Part shown: piece by piece, positions 1-6,597 of the stretch | How the letters are laid out: the number at the start of each line of letters is the position of its first letter | How positions within the stretch are numbered: the stretch's first letter is position 1 | DNA from: Gammaproteobacteria bacterium UBA6968 | Lineage (GTDB): Bacteria; Pseudomonadota; Gammaproteobacteria; Pseudomonadales; Azotimanducaceae | DNA: 9,131 nucleotides | Assembly: GCA_002450255.1 (NCBI GenBank) | Contig: DJYW01000091.1 | Span: 1 to 9,131, forward strand | Direction of reading: 5' to 3' | Position numbers and translations under genes: made by a program | The notes under the pieces: generated by a model | Told to the model about the DNA's origin: nothing | The model's database searches: none | What the model saw: the letters and a program-made list of their open reading frames with translations, nothing else

Positions 1-899
1 TATCAGGCCGACGAGAACCGCAGATTCAGTGCGTCTAAAATCAACTCCGCAGCGCTGAGTTTTACTGATTCATAAACAGTGACTTATGAGCACTTTCATA
101 ACCCGACGGCAGGTCTTTCCAGCCTTTCCCAGTCTCCAGCGGCCTCACGGACTCTGAATATTTTAATGCAACCCTGCTCAGCCTACACCCACGTTGAGCC
201 GGAGACTGCTAAGTTGACGTGTATCGGCGCCAACACTCGAATAATAGGAACGCTTTTTGCACTTTGTTAGCAATTGGATTTAAAGCACGAATTTCTCTAT
301 TTCGCTCACATTCACGCCTCCTTTCGAGCGCTTGAGCCTGTTAGCGGCAGCCGCACTAGCAGCGACTCGATTGCTTCCATGATCGCTCGTAAATTAAAGC
401 GGTTAAATTTATACCCAGTCAGTCAGGAGCGGAACAGCAGTTATAAGTTCATACCCGAATTACCCGGATCAAGAAGCTTGGGGCACTGCCCATACTGACG
501 TGAACGATAAGTCGCCGAGCATAGTACTTAGTAATAAGCTTCAGCGCGGCGTTAGAATTCTGCAGCGGATGGACCGTGCATTCGAATCTGCTCGTCCGCT
601 CTGCCATTTGGGGTTGGTTCTTTACCACCGGCAAGCGTCACCAACTGTGTAATTCGCATGACTGCAATGACAACAATATGAATTTTGGATGCAACATTAT
701 CATTTGGAACCGAATCTTCAGTACTTTCTCGCTTAGCACATCACGCCAAGTGGGTCCAACACAGGCAAACAGCTTTCACTCTAGGAACAATATGCACTCT
801 CTTTTTATTCTAATGACAAACTCACTAAACTATCGCTCGGGCAGAATGCCGCAGGGAGCCGTTGCGAATTGCGTAGATGGCCGTCTCAGCGGCCGACCG
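1..899. other. Gene-free region, no recognised content
   Basis: I see no convincing gene here. Frame 1 on the + strand is open from the left edge to a TAA at 73-75. This could be the last 24 codons of a gene running in from outside, but it is too short to assign. The open frame that extends the 900-1472 gene upstream to 576 has a composition unlike a bacterial protein (many Asn, Cys, His, Ser) and no family resemblance, so I treat it as non-coding. Local structures include an imperfect AT-rich hairpin at 390-411, a stem with a tRNA-like loop at 564-600, and a 5-bp hairpin (GGCCG/CGGCC, 879-894) directly before the start of the downstream gene. Confidence 0.6.
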
Positions 900-1472
900 A
901 TGCAACATCTTTTAGCCACTTTAAAGGCGGCCATGCTAGCTTCTTTGTGCGCACTTTCTGCCGGTGCAAACGCTTCCGATCAGTCGCCATTCATTCCTGA
1001 AACGTTTGAACCGCCGGTCTATGTAATCGGCGATGAATTCGTGCTCAAACCGTTAGGACCGGAATTGGTAGAGGTCGACTACGTTGCCTATATGTCTTCA
1101 ATCGAGCACCTGCGTACAACGTTTTCGCTCGGCAATTGGCCGAGGGAAGACATCAATATGGACGACGCCATGCTGGATATGGAAAACGAGGCGCGCCGGT
1201 TTGCGGAGCGGTCATCGTTCGCTTATGCGGTCTTAACTAAAGACGAACAAACGGAGCTTGGCTGTGTTTACGTCTACCCCAGTAAAAAAGCTGGTTATGA
1301 CGCGATGGTCCGTCTTTGGGTCACACAAGCGGAATTCGATAAGGGCTTCGACGCCGAGTTGTTTGCCTGGACAAAAGAGTGGGTGGCGGCCTCATGGCCG
1401 TTCGCTAACCCTGCCTATCCTGGCAGACTTCCTGCTTGGGATGAGTGGAACAAACTGCCCGATTTGGAGTAA
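900..1472 (+). CDS. Exported GNAT-like N-acetyltransferase-fold protein
   Basis: A 190-residue protein. Residues 1-25 look like a Sec signal peptide: a Lys at position 9, a hydrophobic stretch at 10-21, and an A-N-A site before Ser26. Residues about 38-188 resemble a family of small GNAT-like acetyltransferases. The matching features are a VLKPL start of the domain, the YVAYMSS segment, the LGCVYVYPS strand at 120-128, GYDAMVRLWV at 132-141, and the closing SWPF...AYPGR...WDEW. Cytoplasmic relatives begin near the VLKPL segment, so the N-terminal extension is an addition. The canonical Q/RxxGxG/A acetyl-CoA loop is not obvious, and the corresponding stretch reads FDKGFDAEL. The start at 900 has no Shine-Dalgarno sequence. 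ATG 933 has AAAGG six bases upstream but would leave a signal peptide without a positive charge, so I prefer 900. The gene appears monocistronic, with a terminator directly downstream. Catalytic activity is uncertain. Confidence 0.75.
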   Translation: MQHLLATLKAAMLASLCALSAGANASDQSPFIPETFEPPVYVIGDEFVLKPLGPELVEVDYVAYMSSIEHLRTTFSLGNWPREDINMDDAMLDMENEARRFAERSSFAYAVLTKDEQTELGCVYVYPSKKAGYDAMVRLWVTQAEFDKGFDAELFAWTKEWVAASWPFANPAYPGRLPAWDEWNKLPDLE

Positions 1473-1477
1473 TCAAT

Positions 1478-1504
1478 AAAGCCTCGCTTCTCGCGAGGTT
1501 TTCT
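1478..1504 (+). terminator. Intrinsic terminator of the GNAT-like gene
   Basis: The stem CCTCGC (1482-1487) pairs with GCGAGG (1493-1498) around the loop TTCTC. It is extended by a G-T pair and A-T pairs into AAA before the stem and TTTT after it. It lies 5 bases after the TAA stop. This is a classic Rho-independent terminator, and the A-run on the other side could let it work weakly in reverse. Confidence 0.85.
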
Positions 1505-1948
1505 ATTCTTGATGCCAGGATAGCCGACGAACACCTCGAAATTGGTTGTGGCAATCCAGGCCCGACACGCCGCCTCTATGTGTTCATCAAAACTTTTTGC
1601 CCTCTCGCAGTGCCTCTTGCCGTCCTGTCTCGGATCAACTTTATTCGCCTCGCCACCAACCTAGCCATTAACTCAAGTTCCTGCCTGGCTTTCAAAACGA
1701 CTATTTACTGCATCCGCATCGCTGCTGTTTCACTTTCGATCGTAATGGAAATGCCGCGTGCTGCGTTCCTCATAACTTTTCGACTATTTCGATAAAAATG
1801 CTCAAATACAGAGCAGTCACGGTTTTCATTTTCGACTTCCAGTGACCTATCATTTGCGGGAAAACGACCCCGTTCGACAAAGAAAACGACTGCACGCGTT
1901 TCCCCACCCTGCCAGAACATGCCCGCGTTCTGGTGCAGCAGACATCCT
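1505..1948. other. Gene-free region between convergent genes
   Basis: About 440 bases between the terminator of the + strand gene and the stop of the - strand ABC operon. The open frames on both strands are short, lack ribosome binding sites and resemble no family. Visible structures are an imperfect hairpin at 1777-1797 (TTTTCGA with TCGA-T-AAAA) and the stem-loop at 1912-1933 listed separately. Nothing else is recognised. Confidence 0.6.
1912..1933 (-). terminator. Possible 3' stem-loop of the ABC operon
   Basis: A perfect 7-bp inverted repeat, CCAGAAC (1912-1918) and GTTCTGG (1927-1933), with an 8-base loop. It starts about 15 bases beyond the TAA of the ATPase gene. No T-run follows on the - strand, so it is not a canonical intrinsic terminator. 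It could be a 3'-end stabilising hairpin or part of a Rho-dependent end. Confidence 0.35.
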
Positions 1949-2884
1949 TTATCCGCTCCCGTTCAATGTGCCCGCTAAGCATTTGGGGCTACGGTGGACA
2001 GGCCCCGATTGGATGGAAATACTGTGAGGATGCGACAGATCAAATTCTGAAATGTGCTGGGTATGGGACGGATCGAAAGCCTGTAAACGGATTTCCTGAA
2101 TGGTTTCGGCAAATTCTGCCGTCGCCTTGATCGCCGGAGACATCGCTCTATCCCCTGAGCAAAACTGTCTGTCTACGACCACCTTTGCACCACGTGAAGC
2201 CACATCTACGCGATCGTCTGTGTAGTATTGCGACAGCGCGACTAGGCGCGTGCCAAGATAAACGGCTTCCTCAAGGTCGTGAGTCACAAAAAAGATGGTC
2301 ATCTTGGTCTCCTCCCAGAGCTCCAAAACAAACATTTGCAGGGCCTCTCGCGTACCAGGATCGAGCGCCGAAAACGGCTCATCCATACACAAAATTTTAG
2401 ATTTCTGAATAAGCGCTTGGGCTATAGCAACTCGCTGCCGTTGGCCGCCAGATAGCTGCGCAGGATATTTGTGCGCATGGTCGGCCATATCAACACGCTC
2501 TAGATAAGCCATCCCTTCCTCGTAAATCGCTTTTCTAGACTGCCGCCATTGCCATGGATATAGCGCTAGACGACGATTCACAGTGACATTGTCCAAGGTG
2601 CTGAGATTTGGAAACAAGGAATAGTGTTGATAAACCACGCCTCGATCCGGATTGGGCGGCCCAACCTCGCCGCCCTCAATATACAGATTGCCGCGGGTCG
2701 GACTTTCCTGACCAATAACCAGACGCAACAAAGTCGACTTACCGCATCCGGACGGCCCGACCACGGTCACTAATTCGCCGCGGCCTATCGATAAATCGAT
2801 ATCATCGAGAATGACTTTATCGCCATATTCTTTAACGACGTGTTCCAACTGGAATAACACATCTGGCGTTGCCTTTTGCTGCAT
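1949..2884 (-). CDS. ABC transporter ATPase, urea/guanidine carboxylase-associated type
   Basis: The cytoplasmic energy-coupling subunit of the importer, 311 residues from the chosen start. All ABC motifs are intact: Walker A GPSGCGKST (43-51), Q-loop Gln86, signature LSGGQ (144-148), Walker B ILCMDE (164-169), D-loop SALD (172-175) and switch His202. It belongs to the nitrate/sulfonate/taurine-type (SsuB/TauB-like) ATPases. The region after about residue 225 is longer than in SsuB. It includes an EFAETIQEIR...FDLSHP segment that I recall from ATPases encoded with urea-carboxylase-region transporters. The last 20 or so residues look unconserved. The start at 2884 has GGAG eight bases upstream. 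The alternative ATG at 2890 overlaps the permease stop as ATGA but leaves only two bases after GGAG. Translational coupling with the permease is likely either way. Confidence 0.9.
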   Translation of the reverse strand: MQQKATPDVLFQLEHVVKEYGDKVILDDIDLSIGRGELVTVVGPSGCGKSTLLRLVIGQESPTRGNLYIEGGEVGPPNPDRGVVYQHYSLFPNLSTLDNVTVNRRLALYPWQWRQSRKAIYEEGMAYLERVDMADHAHKYPAQLSGGQRQRVAIAQALIQKSKILCMDEPFSALDPGTREALQMFVLELWEETKMTIFFVTHDLEEAVYLGTRLVALSQYYTDDRVDVASRGAKVVVDRQFCSGDRAMSPAIKATAEFAETIQEIRLQAFDPSHTQHISEFDLSHPHSISIQSGPVHRSPKCLAGTLNGSG

Positions 2885-2886
2885 CG

Positions 2887-3714
2887 TCATTTCTCCAAAC
2901 CATACCATGGATACAGTTTTTCAACTGCAAAGCGCAGCAACCAGTCCAACATAAAGCCTAAGAGCGTAATCCAAAGCACATAGGGAATAATCACATCCAT
3001 TGCCAAGTATCGACGCACTAAGCCAATGCGATAGCCCAGTCCTTCCGTAGCGGAAATCATTTCAGCTGCGATTAAGAACAACCAAGCGGCGCCTAGAGTC
3101 AGTCGTGTCGTATCCAGGAGTCGGGGCATAATTTGCGGCAGCACAACACGATAGGACACCGCTAATTCGCTGGCACCCAACGTTAGCGCTTTAATAATCT
3201 GTTCGCGTGGCATTTGCATCACGTAAAGCTGTAAATCTCGGGAAATTACAAATACGGTGCCGATGAATATCAGAGCAATTTTTGCTGTCTCTCCCACGCC
3301 AAAAATAATGAACAAGATCGGCAAAATGGTGAGCGGGGGAATGATAGATAAGAAGGTTAAAAATGAGCGGCTGAGCGCTCTTAAGCCTGGATAAATTGAC
3401 GTATTTAAGCCGATCAAGAGACCAATAACCGACCCTAGCACGACCCCGACCAGCAACCGGGTCATGCTTGCAAATGTATCGCTCCACAATAACAACGCAC
3501 CGGAGCGACGATCCGGTTCTGTAGCCATTCGTATGATCGCGTCATACATGCTCGTAAAAGAAGGCAGCAGCTTGTCATCCGGGTTCTCTGCTATCCGGGC
3601 ATCGCTGGCGACAGCATAGACCACCAGCAACAGAACAAATGGCAGCGCAGCTAGAAACAGCGAAAAACCCGCGCTGGGCTGAGCATGCAGGCCGAAAAAT
3701 CGGGACGGCTTCAA
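2887..3714 (-). CDS. ABC transporter permease, urea/guanidine carboxylase-associated type
   Basis: Inner-membrane permease of the importer, 275 residues, of the binding-protein-dependent (SsuC/TauC-like) family. About six membrane segments are visible, near residues 17-37, 84-103, 118-139, 143-158, 206-222 and 240-262. The cytoplasmic EAA loop that contacts the ATPase lies at about 173-200 (ALTLGASELAVSYRVVLPQI), with its conserved Gly at 180. The start codon is TTG, preceded by GGAG with six bases of spacing. No better ATG is available without losing the N-terminal membrane segment. It starts 24 bases after the binding-protein stop and ends against the ATPase start, so the three genes are one transcription unit. 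The transported substrate cannot be read from this subunit. Confidence 0.9.
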   Translation of the reverse strand: MKPSRFFGLHAQPSAGFSLFLAALPFVLLLVVYAVASDARIAENPDDKLLPSFTSMYDAIIRMATEPDRRSGALLLWSDTFASMTRLLVGVVLGSVIGLLIGLNTSIYPGLRALSRSFLTFLSIIPPLTILPILFIIFGVGETAKIALIFIGTVFVISRDLQLYVMQMPREQIIKALTLGASELAVSYRVVLPQIMPRLLDTTRLTLGAAWLFLIAAEMISATEGLGYRIGLVRRYLAMDVIIPYVLWITLLGFMLDWLLRFAVEKLYPWYGLEK

Positions 3715-3738
3715 CTCTTTCTCCGTGCAGCGGAAAGC

Positions 3739-4782
3739 TTAAAGTTCGTCACCCGCCGCCATTTGCATATAGGTATCGTCGAACCGTAATTTGACGTTGC
3801 GCTCGCTGCCCAGCACTTCCCCGTCCGGAAACTCTATACCAATAAAATCTGGCGATGCGGCGCCTTCGCCAAACAGCCCGTTACGGAAGGAGAATTGTCT
3901 AACATATTCCATGGTTTGCTTGAGAGCCGCGCTACGCGAAAAATCGGCAGCGTCGGCCGCGTCGTAAAACATCCGCGTGGTTTTTAGCTGAGCAACAAAT
4001 TCATCCAACGTTCCGCCAGCCAACTCCGCCATAAACTCAACGGCTTCGTTCGAGTTAGATGCCATGTCAGACATCGCTTCATACCAAGCACCAGTAACGG
4101 CTTTCTTACAGTTTTCGTCCAGCTCTGTGCGAACCATGATGGTGTCAACTATTTCACCGGGTATTTCGGAGCTGTCAAACACGATCTGTATACCGGCAAC
4201 ACCACGACCCGTTTGCAAAATGGGATTCCAGGTCACGAACGCATCGCCAGGGTCCGATGTGCTGATCAGACTGCCCAGATCGGCGTCTGAAGTATTAATG
4301 ACTGTGAGGTCACGCTCGGAAAGACCTTCTCTCTCGAGTGCGCGCGTCAGCAAATAGTGGCTTACCGAGAGCTCGACCAATTTAACGTCTTTGCCTTTTA
4401 AATCCTGCACACCCACACCAGCTTCGCCGTTGATCAAAATACCGTCATTCCCGTTGGAAAAATCGCCAATCACCAACACTGTTGTATCGACTCCACCAAC
4501 CGATGGTATGGTTAAACCGTCCATATTTGTGACGGTTACGCCATCAAATGCTCCCGCCGTGTATTGGTTGACACTTTCGATGTAATCTCCAATCAACGTA
4601 AACTCAAGATCAACACCATATTTTTCGCCCCATTTTTGTGCGATGCCAGTATCTTGGATGTACCCCGCCGGCTCCCAGCCCGTGTAGTGGCTCCAAGCAA
4701 TAGCGCAACGCTCTGCCGCCGCACTGGTCGCAGACACACACAAGGCAATCAATACTGCCGATGTGATGAGGGATTTTTTCAT
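3739..4782 (-). CDS. Periplasmic substrate-binding protein, putative urea/guanidine ABC transporter
   Basis: A 347-residue periplasmic binding protein and first gene of the importer operon. A typical signal peptide with two N-terminal lysines and a hydrophobic core ends at about Ala23 (S-A-A-A before Glu24). There is no lipobox, so it should be soluble. The mature protein closely follows the family I know as 'ABC transporter periplasmic binding protein, urea carboxylase region' (TIGR03427, from memory). Matching segments are SHYTGWEPAGY, DYIESVNQYTAGAFDGVTVTN, GDFSNGNDGI, VELSVSHYLL, the DSSEIPGEI stretch and the C-terminal NVKLRFDDTYMQMA. Members sit beside urea carboxylase genes, many of which are now regarded as guanidine carboxylases. 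The ligand is therefore probably guanidine, urea or a related small nitrogen compound, which is inference. The ATG is preceded by TAAGGA with seven bases of spacing. A 14-bp palindrome lies 53 bases upstream. Confidence 0.9.
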   Translation of the reverse strand: MKKSLITSAVLIALCVSATSAAAERCAIAWSHYTGWEPAGYIQDTGIAQKWGEKYGVDLEFTLIGDYIESVNQYTAGAFDGVTVTNMDGLTIPSVGGVDTTVLVIGDFSNGNDGILINGEAGVGVQDLKGKDVKLVELSVSHYLLTRALEREGLSERDLTVINTSDADLGSLISTSDPGDAFVTWNPILQTGRGVAGIQIVFDSSEIPGEIVDTIMVRTELDENCKKAVTGAWYEAMSDMASNSNEAVEFMAELAGGTLDEFVAQLKTTRMFYDAADAADFSRSAALKQTMEYVRQFSFRNGLFGEGAASPDFIGIEFPDGEVLGSERNVKLRFDDTYMQMAAGDEL

Positions 4783-4834
4783 AACGAATTCCTTATCGTT
4801 GTCTTTAAATCAATGCGCCTTGTGCCACGACAGA

Positions 4835-4848
4835 GGCTGCATGCAGCC
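4835..4848. promoter_or_regulatory. Perfect 14-bp palindrome, candidate operator of the ABC operon
   Basis: GGCTGCATGCAGCC is a perfect inverted repeat with no spacer, so it suits a dimeric DNA-binding protein better than an RNA hairpin. It lies 53 bases upstream of the binding-protein start, in the expected promoter or leader position. No regulator gene is present in the window to pair with it. Confidence 0.4.
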
Positions 4849-5195
4849 GCAGGATGACTGATTCTTTGCTGCGAAGGCCGCCGCTCGCAATACCAGTCCT
4901 CTATCGCTTCTAAACCAACGCGTGTGTAGTGCGGGTCGTTTCTTATCGTGTTCGGTATGCCATTTCTATGCCACCTTTGCGGCGCCACAAGACGGCGCTA
5001 GACGCATCTGTTTCGCGTCACTTTTCAGCTGCCGAATCGCCCACGTGCATTAGCCAAACAGCTCTCGATGCGCTGGCAAAGAAACAGACTTCTCAGGCTC
5101 GTCAGGCCGGACAGGAAAAGGCAGAAAGATCGCAACTGCGACCAGCAGAATATAAACTGTCTGCAAGTGCTGGTTATTTCAGCAGTTTAAGTACT

Positions 5196-5246
5196 CTGCC
5201 AATCTGAAATAAGTTTTGTCCGCCAAACTTGAAGCCGTATTGGCAG
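5196..5246. repeat. Nested inverted repeat in the intergenic region
   Basis: The outer arms CTGCCAAT (5196-5203) and ATTGGCAG (5239-5246) are perfect 8-base complements. Inside them AAGTTT (5211-5216) pairs with AAACTT (5225-5230) around an 8-base loop. Together they can form a two-part stem of about 51 nt. No T-run follows on either strand. Confidence 0.45.
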
Positions 5247-5384
5247 CATCGTAAAGACTGAGGTCATTTTGAACCACGGCTTGTCGCGGCAATGCGTTTA
5301 CAGGATGCGCGATCCCGCGCCTGCCCGTTTATTTCAATCCGCAGTGCAAATGAACGAGAGCGCGGCGCCGACCTGCTGACGGTC

Positions 5385-5408
5385 GCACCAATCTGGTGCC
5401 ACACCAGA
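5385..5408. repeat. Two overlapping, mutually exclusive hairpins
   Basis: GCACCA (5385-5390) pairs with TGGTGC (5394-5399) around ATC. Alternatively TCTGGTG (5392-5398) pairs with CACCAGA (5402-5408) around CCA. Both use the same central TGGTG, so only one can form at a time. No gene follows close enough to assign a regulatory role. Confidence 0.45.
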
Positions 5409-5763
5409 ATTCCGCTAATTAGCCCAGCAAGACGGGTCCAAAAAGCGTACATAAAGAATACACAGAAAACGAAGAGGGAGGCGCAATAGAGAAGGAGCCC
5501 TGCGACTGAATCCTGCGCAAAGACACTATGCCTTAAGTCTCGGCGATAACTCCCTCTCTATAACCCTTCTAAATAACTCTTAGCAAAAGTCAGTACCACA
5601 GCATCAAAAAGCCGGCTATGCAATGTCCTGTGCGAAAATATCGCGCGCACCCCTTCGCAAATCCGGTAGAAAATCAGTGCGTCATCGGGCTTTGCATCAC
5701 CTTACCTCAACCGAACATGCTGATATCTGCAGTCAGGACTTACCGGCAAACACGAGACACTTT

Positions 5764-6504
5764 TCAGAGATCGCTATTGCCATAGAAAATTTGGTTAATT
5801 CGAGCCTGATAACGTAACAGCGAAGGGTTAAAGGTCATGACTGGCCAGTCAGAGAACAGCAGGCTAAGTACGATTCGATGCTCACCGGGAAGCATCGGTC
5901 GCACACGGTGCTCAACGTGGTCGCCACGAAACAAAACCAATGAATTGAGGACTTTTGCTTTGGCAAGCGTGGCGAGTTTGCCGTGTGGTTTTAGCTCTAG
6001 TTTGGCCGTGTCCTCAGCGGTCTCTTCAAACAAGGTGAGAATGCCGGCCCAGCGCTGGCCCAGATAAATACTTCCATCGACATGCCAGTCAATGCCGTCG
6101 CCTGCCGCGGCATCCGCCTCACAACGGTAGTCCAATAAGCTCAATCGATTCGTATCTTTTTTCGGCACTAGTTGCAGGGTGCGGATGCCGGTTGCTCGCT
6201 GTACCCGAGCCTGGAAATCATCGCCAACAAGAAATTTTAAGCTCGGCCAGAGCTGGCTATGCAATAACTCATGTCCGCCAGTCGCACCGCCTCTACGCCA
6301 CTCAACTTTACTGCGCACCACTGCTTTCGCCTCGGCCAGGAGGTGTGTTTGCAGGTGTTGTAGCTCATCTTCTGCGAACACGTTCTCAATAACAAAGAAC
6401 GCCTGCGCGTCGGCACTAACGACGCCACTTTTATTGCGACGATTGTGACGCAACAGAGCCCATTCGGCGGTCAGACGCTGATATAAGTTAGGTGAAGCCA
6501 TCAT
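5764..6504 (-). CDS. 2-oxoglutarate/Fe(II)-dependent oxygenase
   Basis: A 246-residue probable cytoplasmic dioxygenase. Such enzymes use oxygen and 2-oxoglutarate to hydroxylate a protein or small molecule. The double-stranded beta-helix motifs are complete: the iron ligands H141-x-D143 in DWHVDGS and distal His199 in VEHRVRP, followed by the 2-oxoglutarate-binding Arg210 in GEHRIVLSLLFSD. The H-x-V-x-P spacing around His199 is typical of the prolyl-4-hydroxylase-like branch. The N-terminal part (FFVIENVFAEDELQHL, 36-51) resembles the usual entry to this fold. The ATG at 6504 has AGGAG nine bases upstream; a second ATG follows directly. It lies 93 bases downstream of the methyltransferase gene on the same strand and may be cotranscribed with it. 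The substrate cannot be predicted, and no specific subfamily is recognised. Confidence 0.85.
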   Translation of the reverse strand: MMASPNLYQRLTAEWALLRHNRRNKSGVVSADAQAFFVIENVFAEDELQHLQTHLLAEAKAVVRSKVEWRRGGATGGHELLHSQLWPSLKFLVGDDFQARVQRATGIRTLQLVPKKDTNRLSLLDYRCEADAAAGDGIDWHVDGSIYLGQRWAGILTLFEETAEDTAKLELKPHGKLATLAKAKVLNSLVLFRGDHVEHRVRPMLPGEHRIVLSLLFSDWPVMTFNPSLLRYQARINQIFYGNSDL

Positions 6505-6597
6505 TCCAACGATCTCCTGCCTTGGTTACCTCAATTAATGTGTGCTTGTACATCAGTGCATTTGTGAACTGGCTTAAGTCCGCTTCACTCGCCCGAA

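Larger units (their letters stand above)
4783..5763. other. Long gene-free region upstream of the ABC operon
   Basis: About 980 bases without a convincing gene on either strand. The part next to 4782 must hold the leader and promoter of the ABC operon, but I could not pick a convincing -35/-10 pair. Features worth noting are a perfect palindrome (4835-4848), a nested inverted repeat (5196-5246), two mutually exclusive hairpins (5385-5408), and an 8-base inverted match over a distance (AGAGGGAG 5473-5480 with CTCCCTCT 5550-5557). The only short frames of any note are a 38-codon hydrophobic frame from TTG 5166 and a 62-codon frame from ATG 5452, both on the - strand and without ribosome binding sites. 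The length and structure suggest decayed sequence or an unrecognised RNA. Confidence 0.5.

Noticed and set aside
1..75. C-terminal end of a gene running in from the left edge
   Set aside because: Only 24 open codons are visible in one frame, which is within chance; it cannot be assigned.
576..899. An N-terminal extension of the GNAT-like protein starting at 576
   Set aside because: The extra 108 residues are low in typical coding character, would bury the signal peptide internally, and match no family.
4820..4834. A sigma-54 promoter (TGGCAC on the - strand)
   Set aside because: The GC element is not at the required 10-base spacing after GG.
4783..4980. A guanidine-I (ykkC) riboswitch before the ABC operon
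   Set aside because: On the - strand ACTGGT followed by a GCGAG loosely recalls part of the motif, but the upstream GGGTTCCG-like element and the rest of the conserved core are missing.
4981..4999. A guanidine-III-like element (ACAAGACGGCGC on the + strand)
   Set aside because: The short match lies in a simple GGCGCC/GGCGC hairpin. The first stem and pseudoknot partner are absent, and it points away from the transporter genes.
5264..5452. A 62-codon - strand gene with a hydrophobic start
   Set aside because: No ribosome binding site, and the second half is basic and Ser/Arg-rich like out-of-frame translation. It also covers the alternative hairpins.
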